From positions 868,001 to 932,000 of the forward strand of contig OZ245335.1 of NCBI GenBank assembly GCA_965226235.1: a stretch of DNA of 64,000 nt, written 5' to 3'. Every line of letters begins with the position of its first letter. The stretch's first letter is position 1. Both the position numbers and the translations under genes were made by a program. The DNA comes from CAYFZO01 sp965226235 (GTDB lineage: Bacteria > Pseudomonadota > Gammaproteobacteria > Poriferisulfidales > Oxydemutatoraceae). Positions 18,284 to 26,901 of this stretch are shown piece by piece. The notes beneath the pieces were generated by a model. The model saw only the letters and a list, made by a program, of their open reading frames with translations. It ran no database searches and was not told the origin of the DNA.

Positions 18284-19294
18284 TCATCTGGTAGCTACCA
18301 GCCCGGCTGCTTTGGAAATGTTCCTGGCCAACTCTTTGTATTCTTTGTAGGCATTGGTTACGGCTACTGAATGACTGCCGATGGCCCCATCGGCGGAAGT
18401 CAACTGAAAAATCGGTTTGCGCATCTCCTGGGCCATTGGCACAAGGCTGCGGTAAGGGCGAATGGTGGCAAGGCAATGTTCGTCTTCCGCCGGAGTAATG
18501 GCTGGAGAGAGTGATTCGTTCTCTAGCATCTTGGTATATTCCGTGGGAATTCTGTTGACCCACTTGTCATAGGCTTTGACCGGCCGATCGAGCCTGACCC
18601 CGTGCTGCTGGATAATATACCCTACAGGATGCATGTTGCTCTCCGGCAGCGGAAAATCTGGATTTTCCCAATTCTCCAATCGTTTTCCCCAATCCTGACG
18701 CCATTGGCGCAATGTCGGACCAAGGTTGCGCAAACCTTGGAGTGAGAAGAGATCCGCCGCGAGGGGCACGATGACCTTGTCCGTCGCAATCAACGCAGAT
18801 CGGTTGATGGCTCCGAGATTTGGGCCGACGTCGGAAATGATCACTGTTGCATCGCATTGTTTCGCCCCATCCTGCATTACAATCCAGAAGCTCGACAGGA
18901 TACGAAATGCTCGATAAAGGCTCTCGGAGCCGAGGGCATTGGGCCACTGCTCCGAGAGTGTGCTTTCGAAACCAGACAGTGCCAAGTCACCCGGCAAAAC
19001 GGAAAGTGACGACGAAATTCTTTGAATGTCCGGCGACAGGAGATTCCCAACTTCCGTCAGCGGCTTGATGCACTGGAAGATAGTCGCCCCGCGATTTTCC
19101 TTTTGCCCACCATTCCAGATTTTTTCCAGCATATCTTCATCGAAAAATGCGGCAGTCAGGTTGGCTTGTGGATCCAAATCGCACACGAGAACGGTAAAGC
19201 CTGTTTCAGACAGCATCCAAGCCATATGATAGGAAAGCGAAGTCTTGCCCACGCCGCTTTTGTTGTTGAAAAACGTGAGAACCGGAACGGTCAT
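18284..19294 (-). CDS. ParA/Soj-family ATPase
   Basis: 336 residues. The deviant Walker A motif is FFNNKSGVGKTSLSYHMAWM near residue 9, followed by VLVCDLDPQANLTAAFF (A' motif) and VIISDVGPNLGAINRSAL (Walker B), as in ParA, Soj and MinD. These ATPases position plasmids, chromosomes or protein complexes. No ParB or centromere-like repeats are nearby, so partitioning is doubtful; here it closes a cassette with a PIN nuclease. The ATG overlaps the stop of a 33-codon ORF (ATGA), so the genes are coupled. The stop is followed by the helicase-end repeat. Confidence 0.8.
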   Translation of the reverse strand: MTVPVLTFFNNKSGVGKTSLSYHMAWMLSETGFTVLVCDLDPQANLTAAFFDEDMLEKIWNGGQKENRGATIFQCIKPLTEVGNLLSPDIQRISSSLSVLPGDLALSGFESTLSEQWPNALGSESLYRAFRILSSFWIVMQDGAKQCDATVIISDVGPNLGAINRSALIATDKVIVPLAADLFSLQGLRNLGPTLRQWRQDWGKRLENWENPDFPLPESNMHPVGYIIQQHGVRLDRPVKAYDKWVNRIPTEYTKMLENESLSPAITPAEDEHCLATIRPYRSLVPMAQEMRKPIFQLTSADGAIGSHSVAVTNAYKEYKELARNISKAAGLVATR

Positions 19295-19392
19295 CCATGC
19301 TTTCCTTCAATGATTGCCAGGATGAAGTTGTCGGTCACTTCAAATCCAAGCTCGGGGTTTCCATTGTCGCCAAGCGCCTTAAAGGAATTCAC
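19291..19392 (-). CDS. 33-residue ORF bridging the PIN and ParA genes
   Basis: A GTG at 19392 overlaps the PIN stop (GTGA), and the stop TGA overlaps the ParA ATG (ATGA). The product begins VNSFKALGDNGNPELGFEVT and ends FILAIIEGKHG, mixed acidic and hydrophobic with no known motif. The double 4-bp overlap fills the gap between the genes exactly and argues for translation. It could be a microprotein subunit or merely a coupling ORF. Confidence 0.55.
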   Translation of the reverse strand: MNSFKALGDNGNPELGFEVTDNFILAIIEGKHG

Positions 19393-19931
19393 GTCTCATC
19401 GATTGGCTCAAAGGCAAGTGCTCCCTGCAAATCTTTGGGTGGAAGCGGGAGAGCGTGAACGGGGATTACCTTAAGTTTAAGCGGTTTGGAGAGTTTGGCG
19501 ATGTCCTTATCGTCAGAGTAGATGATGGTTTGGCTTTGAGTTCGGGCGATCGCGATGATCTGCCGGTCAAACTTGATCTTGGCACGGGTTGCATCAGTAC
19601 CGGCGCGTAGACCGCTGGCTGAGATTGCATCGCGGGTCATTACAGCGAGTTCCACAGCCGCGCGTTGATCGAATGCCTCGATGCGAAAACAACGCCTAGT
19701 GTTCAATATGTCGAGATATTTGGGGCTCGCCTCGCCGGCATGGACAAGCACTTCGCTGAGCGCCGGAGTCGGAATGATGATGGTTTCGTGTCGGTCCTCA
19801 AGAGTTTTGATCAAAAAATCGATACGTTCCCCGACGTCAGTTACAGGCTTATCCGTCGCGGGGTCGAGCGGTGGCTTCGCATCGGGCTCAAGGAAATACA
19901 GAAGTGCCGTGGCGTCGAAGACCGGCATCAA
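19389..19931 (-). CDS. PIN-domain ribonuclease (VapC-like)
   Basis: 180 residues. The N terminus MPVFDATALLYFLEPD supplies the first acidic residue. An internal PTPALSEVLVHAGEA gives the conserved Glu. Near the C terminus FDRQIIAIARTQSQTIIYSD and then DKDI give the remaining Asp residues of a PIN active site, which cleaves RNA with Mg2+. Longer than the usual VapC (about 130-140 residues). It overlaps the upstream unknown gene by 4 bp, an antitoxin-toxin style arrangement, but the partner is much larger than known VapB proteins. Confidence 0.7.
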   Translation of the reverse strand: MMPVFDATALLYFLEPDAKPPLDPATDKPVTDVGERIDFLIKTLEDRHETIIIPTPALSEVLVHAGEASPKYLDILNTRRCFRIEAFDQRAAVELAVMTRDAISASGLRAGTDATRAKIKFDRQIIAIARTQSQTIIYSDDKDIAKLSKPLKLKVIPVHALPLPPKDLQGALAFEPIDET

Positions 19932-20671
19932 CGTGTTTCTTCGTGCCCGCGCAATCGGTGAAGTTCTGTCGAGGGGTCGTCAATCTCTCTCCAGCCACTA
20001 CCTTTGACACCACGTAACCGCTCGACCACTGCGCCGAGAGGGGCATCGTCAAGCTCGTCGAATCCTGCGATGTTGAACCGTTTCATCGACCAAGCACCGT
20101 TGGCATCGCGCTCCCAGCGCCCTTCGCCGTGTACGCGCAGTGACCGGCCATATAGATGGGCGGCAAGTTGCCTGGCCATATCGCGCGTGGCGTTGCACAT
20201 GTGGATGGTATCGCCGTCCTGCAAATGCACAGGCACGGTTTCATCCCAGCCACCGACGCGGATTAGCACGCCGTCGAGGACGCCAGGCTGCTTGAAAGCA
20301 CCGAACGTCAACGACTTTGGTTGGTCGCGGCCAGGAAACCGGATCACTTCGGCACTGCCGCCATTCCTAAGGCTGCCGATTGCTTGGTCATCGGCCAGAC
20401 ACTTGTTCAGCGCCTTGAACGCTTTGGTTGCATCCTCTGGCGCCCTGTTTTCTGCGACGGCGACAAGCCGGTTTTCGACTTCTGCTGCGGCTTCCGGGTC
20501 GACCCTTGGCACCAGTACGGTGCTACCAGCCTCAAGGCGCACGAAATGAACCCGCTCACAAGTGCCGAACAGACGCGCAAGATCGGCCATATAGACGGCC
20601 AGTCTCGACATCGGCAAAGTGTCGGGACTCAAGGCATCGATGACAAATCGGTATTCGGGCACTTCTGTCAT
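19928..20671 (-). CDS. Unknown protein upstream of the PIN nuclease
   Basis: 247 residues from the ATG at 20671 (MTEVPEYRFVIDALSPDTLP). It contains MSRLAVYMADLARLFG, ERVHFVRLEAGSTVLVPRVD and GGWDETVPVHLQDGDTIHMC. I do not recognise the family. The beta-rich middle (residues about 130-200) may be a small barrel. Its 4-bp overlap with the PIN gene makes it the likely immunity or specificity partner. The 140-bp stretch upstream (20672-20810) probably holds the cassette promoter but shows no clear boxes. Confidence 0.5.
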   Translation of the reverse strand: MTEVPEYRFVIDALSPDTLPMSRLAVYMADLARLFGTCERVHFVRLEAGSTVLVPRVDPEAAAEVENRLVAVAENRAPEDATKAFKALNKCLADDQAIGSLRNGGSAEVIRFPGRDQPKSLTFGAFKQPGVLDGVLIRVGGWDETVPVHLQDGDTIHMCNATRDMARQLAAHLYGRSLRVHGEGRWERDANGAWSMKRFNIAGFDELDDAPLGAVVERLRGVKGSGWREIDDPSTELHRLRGHEETR

Positions 20672-20810
20672 GATCGTGCTCCCAAAGCAAGAGCGGATGG
20701 AAATCGATTCGATGCCAATTCTATACCCCGGCGCAACGTAGCACAACAAACAACCAAGCACACTCGCATTCCGTCAGCCGACGCGCCGTCAAGCCCCGTT
20801 GCACAGTCAC

Positions 20811-23800
20811 TCATGACGGCCTCTCTGCTCGCTCGATCAACCGCTTCAGGTTGAACTGGATGGCGTCCTGGTCGAAGGGCGGTTCGCGCTCGTCGAGTGC
20901 ACCCTTGACATAGCGCGGCTCGCCGGCGAGGCCATCACTCACCTCGACGAGGGCGAGAATGAACTTCTCCGGCTCGTGCAACGATGTGATGATCTCCTGA
21001 CGGGTGATCATCACGGTGTCCGCACCGTCCACGCGTCCTTTCACTTCGATAAACCGGTGGCTCCGGGTGCCAGGATCATACGATGCTATATCGTACCCAA
21101 CCTTACGGGCCGACACGTCTTCCGGGGCGTTTCCGAGCGCCCGCTCACCCGTCATCACGGCCTCCATGGCGGCGAGTTCTATCTTTCGCCGCGCGGCCGG
21201 ATCTTGTGCAAAGCCCACCGGCGAAGCGCCATCCTGTGCGCCCGCCCGCGCGTCCAGCAGGCCGCGGGGAATGACGATCATGCCACCGCGCACGCGGGGC
21301 GGCAGGGAGGAGATGAATTTCTCCTGTTCGAGCAACGCCATGCGTCGTTTGCGGCGCTCGGCCAGATCCGTCGCCCGTCGCTCGGCGTTCTCCCAGTTCA
21401 GCCGGGTTTTCTTGCCGGCGCGCTGCTGTTCCTTCAACTCGCCGGTGCGGGCGTCCCAATAGTTGATTTCCTTCTTGAGACGCGCATCGACCTCATGCTC
21501 GACCTTCTCGATCTCCGGCAAACGACGCGCCTTCACCTCCGCGACATGTGCCCGCGCCAGGTCGACCGTCGCGAACGCCGTGGCCGTCCGTTCGAGATCG
21601 CTGTTCAGCCATGCCTCGGCTAACAGGTCGTCTACCAGCGCGACCTCGTCCGGCCGGGCCGGGCGCAGATTGAGGTGCGGCGCGATCCCGGCATCGGCTG
21701 CGTTGCCGTCCGGGCCGATCGCGGCAAACTGGAGTTTCTCGGAGATAATATGCGGCTTTCCCGTCGCGCGCGACCTCCCGTCCCGGACATCGTGTTCCAA
21801 CAGGACAACCACCGACAGCGCTTCGTCGATATCGGTGTCATCGACGTAAACCGCTCCCTGTTTCATCAGGTAATCGTATTTCTCCCGCACGACGCTGATG
21901 ACCGCTTCCAGGAGCGGATGCCCGGGATAGACGAAAGCGGCGACGGGCTGTTGGTTGATCCGGCTCTTCTCAAAACAGATTCGTTCGTACCTTTTCTGGA
22001 TTGCCGCGCCGGCGCCGGTCTGGCGGTCGCGTTCGCGCAGGATGACGGGGACGTGGGTGATCTCCCAGCGGCCTTCCTCGCGCCGTTTCAGCCGGCCGCC
22101 GAGATGCTGGAAGGCCTCGACGAAGAAGCTCTGTACATGGCAGGGCTGGAGCCGTTGCGCCTCGGCGCGTTCCATTTCGAGGCGAAGTTCCTCAACCCTG
22201 GCTGCGGGCATGGTGTCGTTGGTTAGCGCGCGGCGTTGGAGAAGCTCCAGGAGATGATCCTGGTCGATCGCGCCATCGACCTGCTGGAAGAGCCTGGCCT
22301 TGACCTCTTCGCGCTCGCCGTACCGGATGGCCTCGAACAGGAGGTCCTTCAGCGCCGTTCCTTCGAACAGCTCGCCGAGCACATCGTAAACGCGCCCACC
22401 GAGCGCTTCGCGCGCCACCTCCAGCTTCTCGAGAAGCCGCGCATACACTTCCCCCTCGCGGGTATCGGCGGCAACCAGATTCCACAGGTGGCAGACCTCG
22501 GTCTGTCCGATGCGGTGAATGCGCCCGAAGCGCTGCTCGATCTTGTTCGGGTTCCAGGGCAAATCATAATTGACCATCAAATGTCCGCGCTGAAGGTTTA
22601 CGCCTTCTCCCGCGGCATCGTTGGCGACGAGCACCAGCAGATCGCGGTCCTGCATGAATCGCTCGATGACCTTGCGGCGCTCCTCGCGGGTGACGCCGCC
22701 GTGGATGACCGCGACCGCATCGGGATTACCCAGCCGCGCCTGGATCTTGTCTCGCAGGTAGTGGAGCGTGTCCTTGGGCTCGGTGAAGACAATCAGCTTG
22801 CGGCGATTCCCGTCGGTGTCGACCATCAGCGGATCGTCGAGGATCCGGTCCAACTGTGCCCACTTCGCATCCCGCCCCGAATGCAGCACGCCGAGCGCCT
22901 GCCTCTCAAGAGCCTTGAGCGTATAGACCTCCAGCCTGAGCTGTTCGACGGTTTCCGCCGTTGTCGCGCCGGTCACGACCAGATCCTCGAGATCGTCGAT
23001 CTCGTCCTGTCCGTACTCGTCCAGGTCCTGCAGGATATCGTCATCCACCGCTACGGCGCCGAAACCGGCCGCCCAGCCTTTCGCGGCGAGTCTGGCTTCG
23101 GCAAGCTCGCGTTCGAGCCGTTCACGCCGCCGCTTGAGTGATCGGTGGATCGCCGCCGGCGACGACGCCAGACGGCGCTGCAGGATCTGCAGGGCGAAGC
23201 CGACATTGTTCCGTTTTCTGCCGTCGCTGTCAGCGAACCGCGCGACGCGGTTCATCTCGGTTCGGACATAATCGGTGACGGCAGCGTAGAGCGCGGCTTC
23301 CTCGGGCGACAACTCGTATTTGGCGGTATAGGCGCGCCGTTCGGGAAACAAGGGCCGCGCATCGAAGCGAAGCAACTCTTCCTTCGTCAGCCGCCGCATC
23401 ATGTCGGCGGTATCGGCGTAGTGGACGCCGTCGCGAAAGCGGCCTTCGAATCGATCTCCGTCGAGCAGCGCCATGAAGAGCTGAAAGTCCTCTTCCTTGC
23501 CGTTGTGCGGTGTCGCCGTCATGAGCAGGAAATGGCGGCTGAGCCCGCCAAGCTGCTGACCGATCCGGTAGCGCTTCGTGTATTTGACCTCGCCGCCGAA
23601 ATAGCTGGCCGACATGCGATGGGCCTCGTCGCAGACGATCAGGTCCCACTCGGTGGACTGGGCGAGCTTCTCCTGGAGATCCTCGTCGCGGGCGAGCATG
23701 TCGAGCCGGGCGATCAGCCGGGCACGGTCGTCGAAGGGATTGCCCGAGCGCGAGGATTCGATCATGTCGCGCGTCAGGATGTCGAACTCCAGACCGAATT

Positions 23801-24320
23801 TCTCGCCGAGCTCGTCCTGCCATTGCTCGACGAGGCTTCCCGGGGCGACGACCAGGCAGCGCTCCAGGTCGCCCCGTGCGCGCAGTTCCTTGATCAGTAG
23901 CCCGGCCATGACCGTCTTGCCTGCCCCCGGATCGTCGGCCAACAGGAAGCGAAGCGGCTGGCGCGCCAGCATCTCGCCATAGACGGCGGAGATCTGGTGC
24001 GGCAATGGATCGACCAGGCTGGTGTGAATGGCAAGATAGGGATCGAAATGGTGCGCGAGCACGATCCGGTTCGCTTCCGTGACCAGACGCAACAAGTTGG
24101 CGTCGCCGTCGAACGACCAACTGCGGCCGCGCGCTTCGATGCCCAGACGATTCTCGTCGTCGCGGTAGAGCGTGGTTTCCGAAATCCCGCCGCCCGGCTC
24201 GCGATAGACCAGGTTAATTGCCTGATTGCCGATCCAGTCGACCGAAACGATCCGGACCGAATGACCCGGAACCACGCCCCGGATCATGGCGCCGGGCTTG
24301 ACATCATCAAGGACGGCCAT
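20811..24320 (-). CDS. SNF2-type helicase with C-terminal DUF3883
   Basis: 1169 residues from the ATG at 24320 (MAVLDDVKPGAMIRGVVPGH), preceded by an AGAGG site; an upstream ATG at 24401 gives a Pro/Arg-rich extension and was not used. Walker A is DDPGAGKT (129-136), the DEAH box is at 231-234, motif III is LLMTATPHNG, and motif VI is QRFGRIHRIGQ. A charged coiled-coil stretch follows. The C terminus has a DUF3883 nuclease-like domain (VGYDIASYDPGTRSHRFIEV, with KGR). Helicases like this occur with DUF1156 and DUF499 proteins and in DISARM (drmD-like) clusters, where they act on invading DNA. First intact gene of the island operon. Confidence 0.85.
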   Translation of the reverse strand: MAVLDDVKPGAMIRGVVPGHSVRIVSVDWIGNQAINLVYREPGGGISETTLYRDDENRLGIEARGRSWSFDGDANLLRLVTEANRIVLAHHFDPYLAIHTSLVDPLPHQISAVYGEMLARQPLRFLLADDPGAGKTVMAGLLIKELRARGDLERCLVVAPGSLVEQWQDELGEKFGLEFDILTRDMIESSRSGNPFDDRARLIARLDMLARDEDLQEKLAQSTEWDLIVCDEAHRMSASYFGGEVKYTKRYRIGQQLGGLSRHFLLMTATPHNGKEEDFQLFMALLDGDRFEGRFRDGVHYADTADMMRRLTKEELLRFDARPLFPERRAYTAKYELSPEEAALYAAVTDYVRTEMNRVARFADSDGRKRNNVGFALQILQRRLASSPAAIHRSLKRRRERLERELAEARLAAKGWAAGFGAVAVDDDILQDLDEYGQDEIDDLEDLVVTGATTAETVEQLRLEVYTLKALERQALGVLHSGRDAKWAQLDRILDDPLMVDTDGNRRKLIVFTEPKDTLHYLRDKIQARLGNPDAVAVIHGGVTREERRKVIERFMQDRDLLVLVANDAAGEGVNLQRGHLMVNYDLPWNPNKIEQRFGRIHRIGQTEVCHLWNLVAADTREGEVYARLLEKLEVAREALGGRVYDVLGELFEGTALKDLLFEAIRYGEREEVKARLFQQVDGAIDQDHLLELLQRRALTNDTMPAARVEELRLEMERAEAQRLQPCHVQSFFVEAFQHLGGRLKRREEGRWEITHVPVILRERDRQTGAGAAIQKRYERICFEKSRINQQPVAAFVYPGHPLLEAVISVVREKYDYLMKQGAVYVDDTDIDEALSVVVLLEHDVRDGRSRATGKPHIISEKLQFAAIGPDGNAADAGIAPHLNLRPARPDEVALVDDLLAEAWLNSDLERTATAFATVDLARAHVAEVKARRLPEIEKVEHEVDARLKKEINYWDARTGELKEQQRAGKKTRLNWENAERRATDLAERRKRRMALLEQEKFISSLPPRVRGGMIVIPRGLLDARAGAQDGASPVGFAQDPAARRKIELAAMEAVMTGERALGNAPEDVSARKVGYDIASYDPGTRSHRFIEVKGRVDGADTVMITRQEIITSLHEPEKFILALVEVSDGLAGEPRYVKGALDEREPPFDQDAIQFNLKRLIERAERPS

Positions 24321-24413
24321 CGCCACACCTCTGCGTGAAATCATCCTGCGGGATTCTCGCGGCCGACCGAACAAAGCCGCCGGGACCCAGAACATCGACA
24401 TTCGATCCTGGCA

Positions 24414-24600
24414 TTATTTCCCTCCCCGTTTCTTCTGCCCGGCGGACTGCCGTTCGATCCACCCGTCGATCTCGCTACGCCGGAACCGCCAAGCTCCTCC
24501 GACCTTGAAGCCCGGGATCTTGCCGTCGACCGCAATGGCAGTATGCCGCGCCTTGGCCAGGGTCGACCCCCAAGCGTCCCCGATCGTTCCGACCGCAATC
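24414..24600 (-). pseudogene. Remnant of an excisionase-like HTH regulator
   Basis: The frame ending at the TAA at 24414 encodes KIPGFKVGGAWRFRRSEIDG followed by WIERQS, the second half of a MerR/excisionase-type helix-turn-helix domain. The first half is not recognisable (AVGTIGDAWGSTLAKARH instead of a recognition helix) and no start codon lies in frame before an upstream stop. A small HTH protein often heads such helicase operons; here it seems decayed. The 120 bases further upstream show nothing else. Confidence 0.6.
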
Positions 24601-24721
24601 TGTTTGGGAATTATATATAAAAGTCACAAAGGCCAATCAGGCGTCGGGTTTTTCAATGATCCCGACCGGCTGTAAGACGGCGCGGGCGAGCTCGTCGGAC
24701 GCCGCGTCGAGGCGCGCATCT

Positions 24722-24840
24722 GTTAGATAAAGAGGCGATTTTATAGAAACCTCGCACGCTGAAGCCGATGTGTCGCATCGACATGTCGGCTTCTTTTTTA
24801 GATCAGACTATTTGTCCCACTTGTTTCTGACCTTATACAC
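24722..24840 (-). mobile_element. Insertion-sequence remnant with hairpin
   Basis: About 119 bp match 43128-43246. On the minus strand, from 24784, it encodes MSMRHIGFSVRGFYKIASLS, like MLIEHIGLRVRDFYKIARLS in the longer copy. The segment includes a stem (gaagccga...tcggcttc, 24761-24793) followed by six T, which could end plus-strand transcripts but is part of the transposase coding sequence. It directly abuts the 70-bp repeat. Confidence 0.6.
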
Positions 24841-24910
24841 ACAGCACCCGGTGGAGACACGGATGTTTCTCAGGTCGGGCAGTGTGCCGATTTGCATATC
24901 TGTCGGCGCA
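24841..24910. repeat. Right 70-bp direct repeat of the defence island
   Basis: 67 of 70 bases match 7875-7944, beginning acagcacccggtggagacac. The right copy forms the last codons of the glycosyltransferase gene. The two copies enclose the 17-kb island and have the same orientation, so recombination between them would excise the island as a circle. No integrase lies between them. Confidence 0.75.
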
Positions 24911-26219
24911 AAACCTCGACCTTGCACACCACCACCGAGGGCGGGACCTCGGTGAAATCCCGCCGGGGCACAAACTCCTCCAGACGCGATCTTGGCGATC
25001 TTGCCTTCATCCTCAGCCATTTCTGGGTCTTCCCAGCACTTGAAAACTCACGTCGCGGATTCAGGTTGATCCAACGCTGATAGTGGCACTGGTTATGAAC
25101 TATGAGCCAGTAAAAAGTGCTGGCCCAATGCCGGAACATAAAGCAGGCTGGCAACAACTCGAGCACCCCCGCATTCGGTGGAAGTATCGGACAAAGGCCA
25201 AGCCCTGCGCCATGCATGCCGATCAGCACATCGGTACGGTGTATCAGGCTTACCTGTTCTCTTATCGACAAGCGTTCCAGAGCCACCTTTGTGATCTCTG
25301 TGTCGGGAAAACGCGTGCGCAATGCCAAGACAATTTCATCTTCATTACTGATCTTTCTGTCCAGGCAAAACTGCCCGGAATCCTGACGCGATATCAAAGT
25401 GATTCTGCCAACATCCCTGACGCGTCCTCTCGGTTCAACATTGAAGCCGGTCAACGTGCGACGACGTAACGAGGCACTGAAATCACCTGTCTGCCACAGC
25501 CGGGCACTGCCGCGACTACGTGTGCGGGCAGCCTCTGGCGCAAGAAAAATCATTCTGCGGAATAAAAACACGCCGCTGCTCTTTTGTTCCGCGCTGAACA
25601 CCTTGCCTGCCAGCTCCCAGGCCTTGGCGTGCAACTTGAGGCTCTCCTTGAATAGGCTCTCCTGCCGGACATGAATCAGCAGATCATCACCTTCCGGTAC
25701 CCCCGCACTCTTGAAAGCATGTAGGAAGAGGGCAAGGTTGCGCATCACCAGAGAGATGTTTCGAGGATAGTTGAACATCAACGCCGTTTTCCCCGGCGCA
25801 AACTCGGTGGCGGCAGGCATTGGTTCGCATGTACGCCGCCACCGATCGAGTTCTAATTGAAAAATCGTTTGGGAGGGCGGGCTAACCCTGTCGCCTATGC
25901 GAATAAACCCTTCCTCAAAAAACGATGCTTCCTCTTTTGGGCCTACCAGCCTGCACCGATCAAAATCCACTATGACATTCCTGCACATCAGAAACATCTC
26001 CCGCCGCTCAATGTCCCCATGGAGCAGAACCTGCGGTGAACCAGGGCGTGAAGACCTGTTGTTCCTACCCACAAAGCCATGCAACCACTGGCCAAAAAAC
26101 ATTTGCCGCATGCGGTTATTAAAGCTCGTTTCGAGAACCTCCTTCCAGTAAAACAAAAAGCGCAGACAAAACGCTTTGCTCCTGAGAAGAACCGCCCAGG
26201 CCTCTAATATTCTTTTCAT
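24870..26219 (-). CDS. Glycosyltransferase, family 61-like (DUF563)
   Basis: 449 residues. The C-terminal half carries the family signature: DTEITKVALERLSIREQVSL, DVLIGMHGAGLGLCPILPPN and VLELLPACF. The glycine-histidine loop MHGAG is the sugar-nucleotide site. It probably transfers a sugar to a surface polymer. The N-terminal 230 residues are poorly conserved and Arg-rich. The end of the gene lies in a 70-bp repeat also found beside tRNA-fMet, so the C terminus may have been rebuilt by recombination. It follows the first L,D-transpeptidase copy on the same strand. Confidence 0.7.
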   Translation of the reverse strand: MKRILEAWAVLLRSKAFCLRFLFYWKEVLETSFNNRMRQMFFGQWLHGFVGRNNRSSRPGSPQVLLHGDIERREMFLMCRNVIVDFDRCRLVGPKEEASFFEEGFIRIGDRVSPPSQTIFQLELDRWRRTCEPMPAATEFAPGKTALMFNYPRNISLVMRNLALFLHAFKSAGVPEGDDLLIHVRQESLFKESLKLHAKAWELAGKVFSAEQKSSGVFLFRRMIFLAPEAARTRSRGSARLWQTGDFSASLRRRTLTGFNVEPRGRVRDVGRITLISRQDSGQFCLDRKISNEDEIVLALRTRFPDTEITKVALERLSIREQVSLIHRTDVLIGMHGAGLGLCPILPPNAGVLELLPACFMFRHWASTFYWLIVHNQCHYQRWINLNPRREFSSAGKTQKWLRMKARSPRSRLEEFVPRRDFTEVPPSVVVCKVEVLRRQICKSAHCPT

Positions 26220-26261
26220 TTTTTCCTTCGATCGCTACGGTGTGTCAGAGAACCCACAACC

Positions 26262-26901
26262 CCGAGGCTTACGGGTCGATCAGAATCGGCGTGCCATCGG
26301 CGACCCGTCGCCAAACCTCTTCAATATGACGGTTGGCCAAGGCGATGCATCCATCTGTCCAGTCGGACCGAACAAAGGACTGTTCTCTCCCGGCTACTGT
26401 AGCAGGATACCCATGAATCATGATGGAACCGCCTGCGTCGACACCCGCGCGCTTGGCGCGAAGGCTATCCTGGTAACCCGGATAGGAAATATGCAGGGAC
26501 AGGTGAAACCTGCTGTCGAGGTTGCGCCAGTCTATGATATAGATCCCCTCGGGGGTACGGGTGTCACCCTCCTTCAGCTTGCGCCCTTGCGGTTTTTTCC
26601 CCAGACTGATCGGGTAGCTTCGGACGATCCGATAATCCTCAAGGAGATACAACATGCGCTCGGACTTGCCCACCCAGACCAGGTCAACCGCTTCCTCCGC
26701 GGACAAGGCCGGCGCGCACAAGCACTGCATCAGGACGAAACCCACACATAAAAAACCTATCGCACCGCGCATTGCATTAAAGTGCTCCCTGATGAACGGC
26801 CGGTCGGATTCCATCACCCGCAAGACAGGCAGCCAGACCATGCTTGCCTGTGCATGCCTGGCTGTCGGCATCATCAGCGGGTGCGTGCCTCGGGTCGAGG
26901 A
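26262..26901. repeat. First copy of a 640-bp duplication
   Basis: This segment is about 95% identical to 28274-28913. It contains a whole L,D-transpeptidase gene, the short divergent start region, and the first 36 or so codons (the lipoprotein signal) of the M16 peptidase gene. Both copies lie in the same orientation with about 1.37 kb of AT-richer DNA between them. Confidence 0.85.
26269..26772 (-). CDS. L,D-transpeptidase (YkuD), copy A
   Basis: 167 residues with the start at 26772, chosen by match to copy B; the open frame extends further upstream only by chance. A signal peptide (MRGAIGFLCVGFVLMQCLCA) leads to the YkuD domain: DTRTPEGIYIID, SIMIHGYPATV (His120) and SDWTDGCIAL (Cys142). 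These enzymes form 3-3 crosslinks in peptidoglycan or anchor lipoproteins in the periplasm. Nearly identical to copy B at 28284, so it arose by the local 640-bp duplication. Its ATG lies 19 bp from that of the divergent lipoprotein gene. Confidence 0.85.
   Translation of the reverse strand: MRGAIGFLCVGFVLMQCLCAPALSAEEAVDLVWVGKSERMLYLLEDYRIVRSYPISLGKKPQGRKLKEGDTRTPEGIYIIDWRNLDSRFHLSLHISYPGYQDSLRAKRAGVDAGGSIMIHGYPATVAGREQSFVRSDWTDGCIALANRHIEEVWRRVADGTPILIDP

Noticed and set aside
18284..19294. Plasmid partition locus
   Set aside because: ParA is present but there is no ParB gene, centromere-like array or replication gene nearby.
24761..24799. Hairpin followed by six T, resembling a rho-independent terminator
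   Set aside because: No plus-strand gene ends before it, and the same hairpin in the 43.1-kb copy is coding sequence of a transposase.
26654..26791. Longer N terminus for the orphan lipoprotein
   Set aside because: It would overlap the transposase-like L,D-transpeptidase start on the other strand and destroy the signal peptide; the ATG at 26792 matches the M16 homologue.
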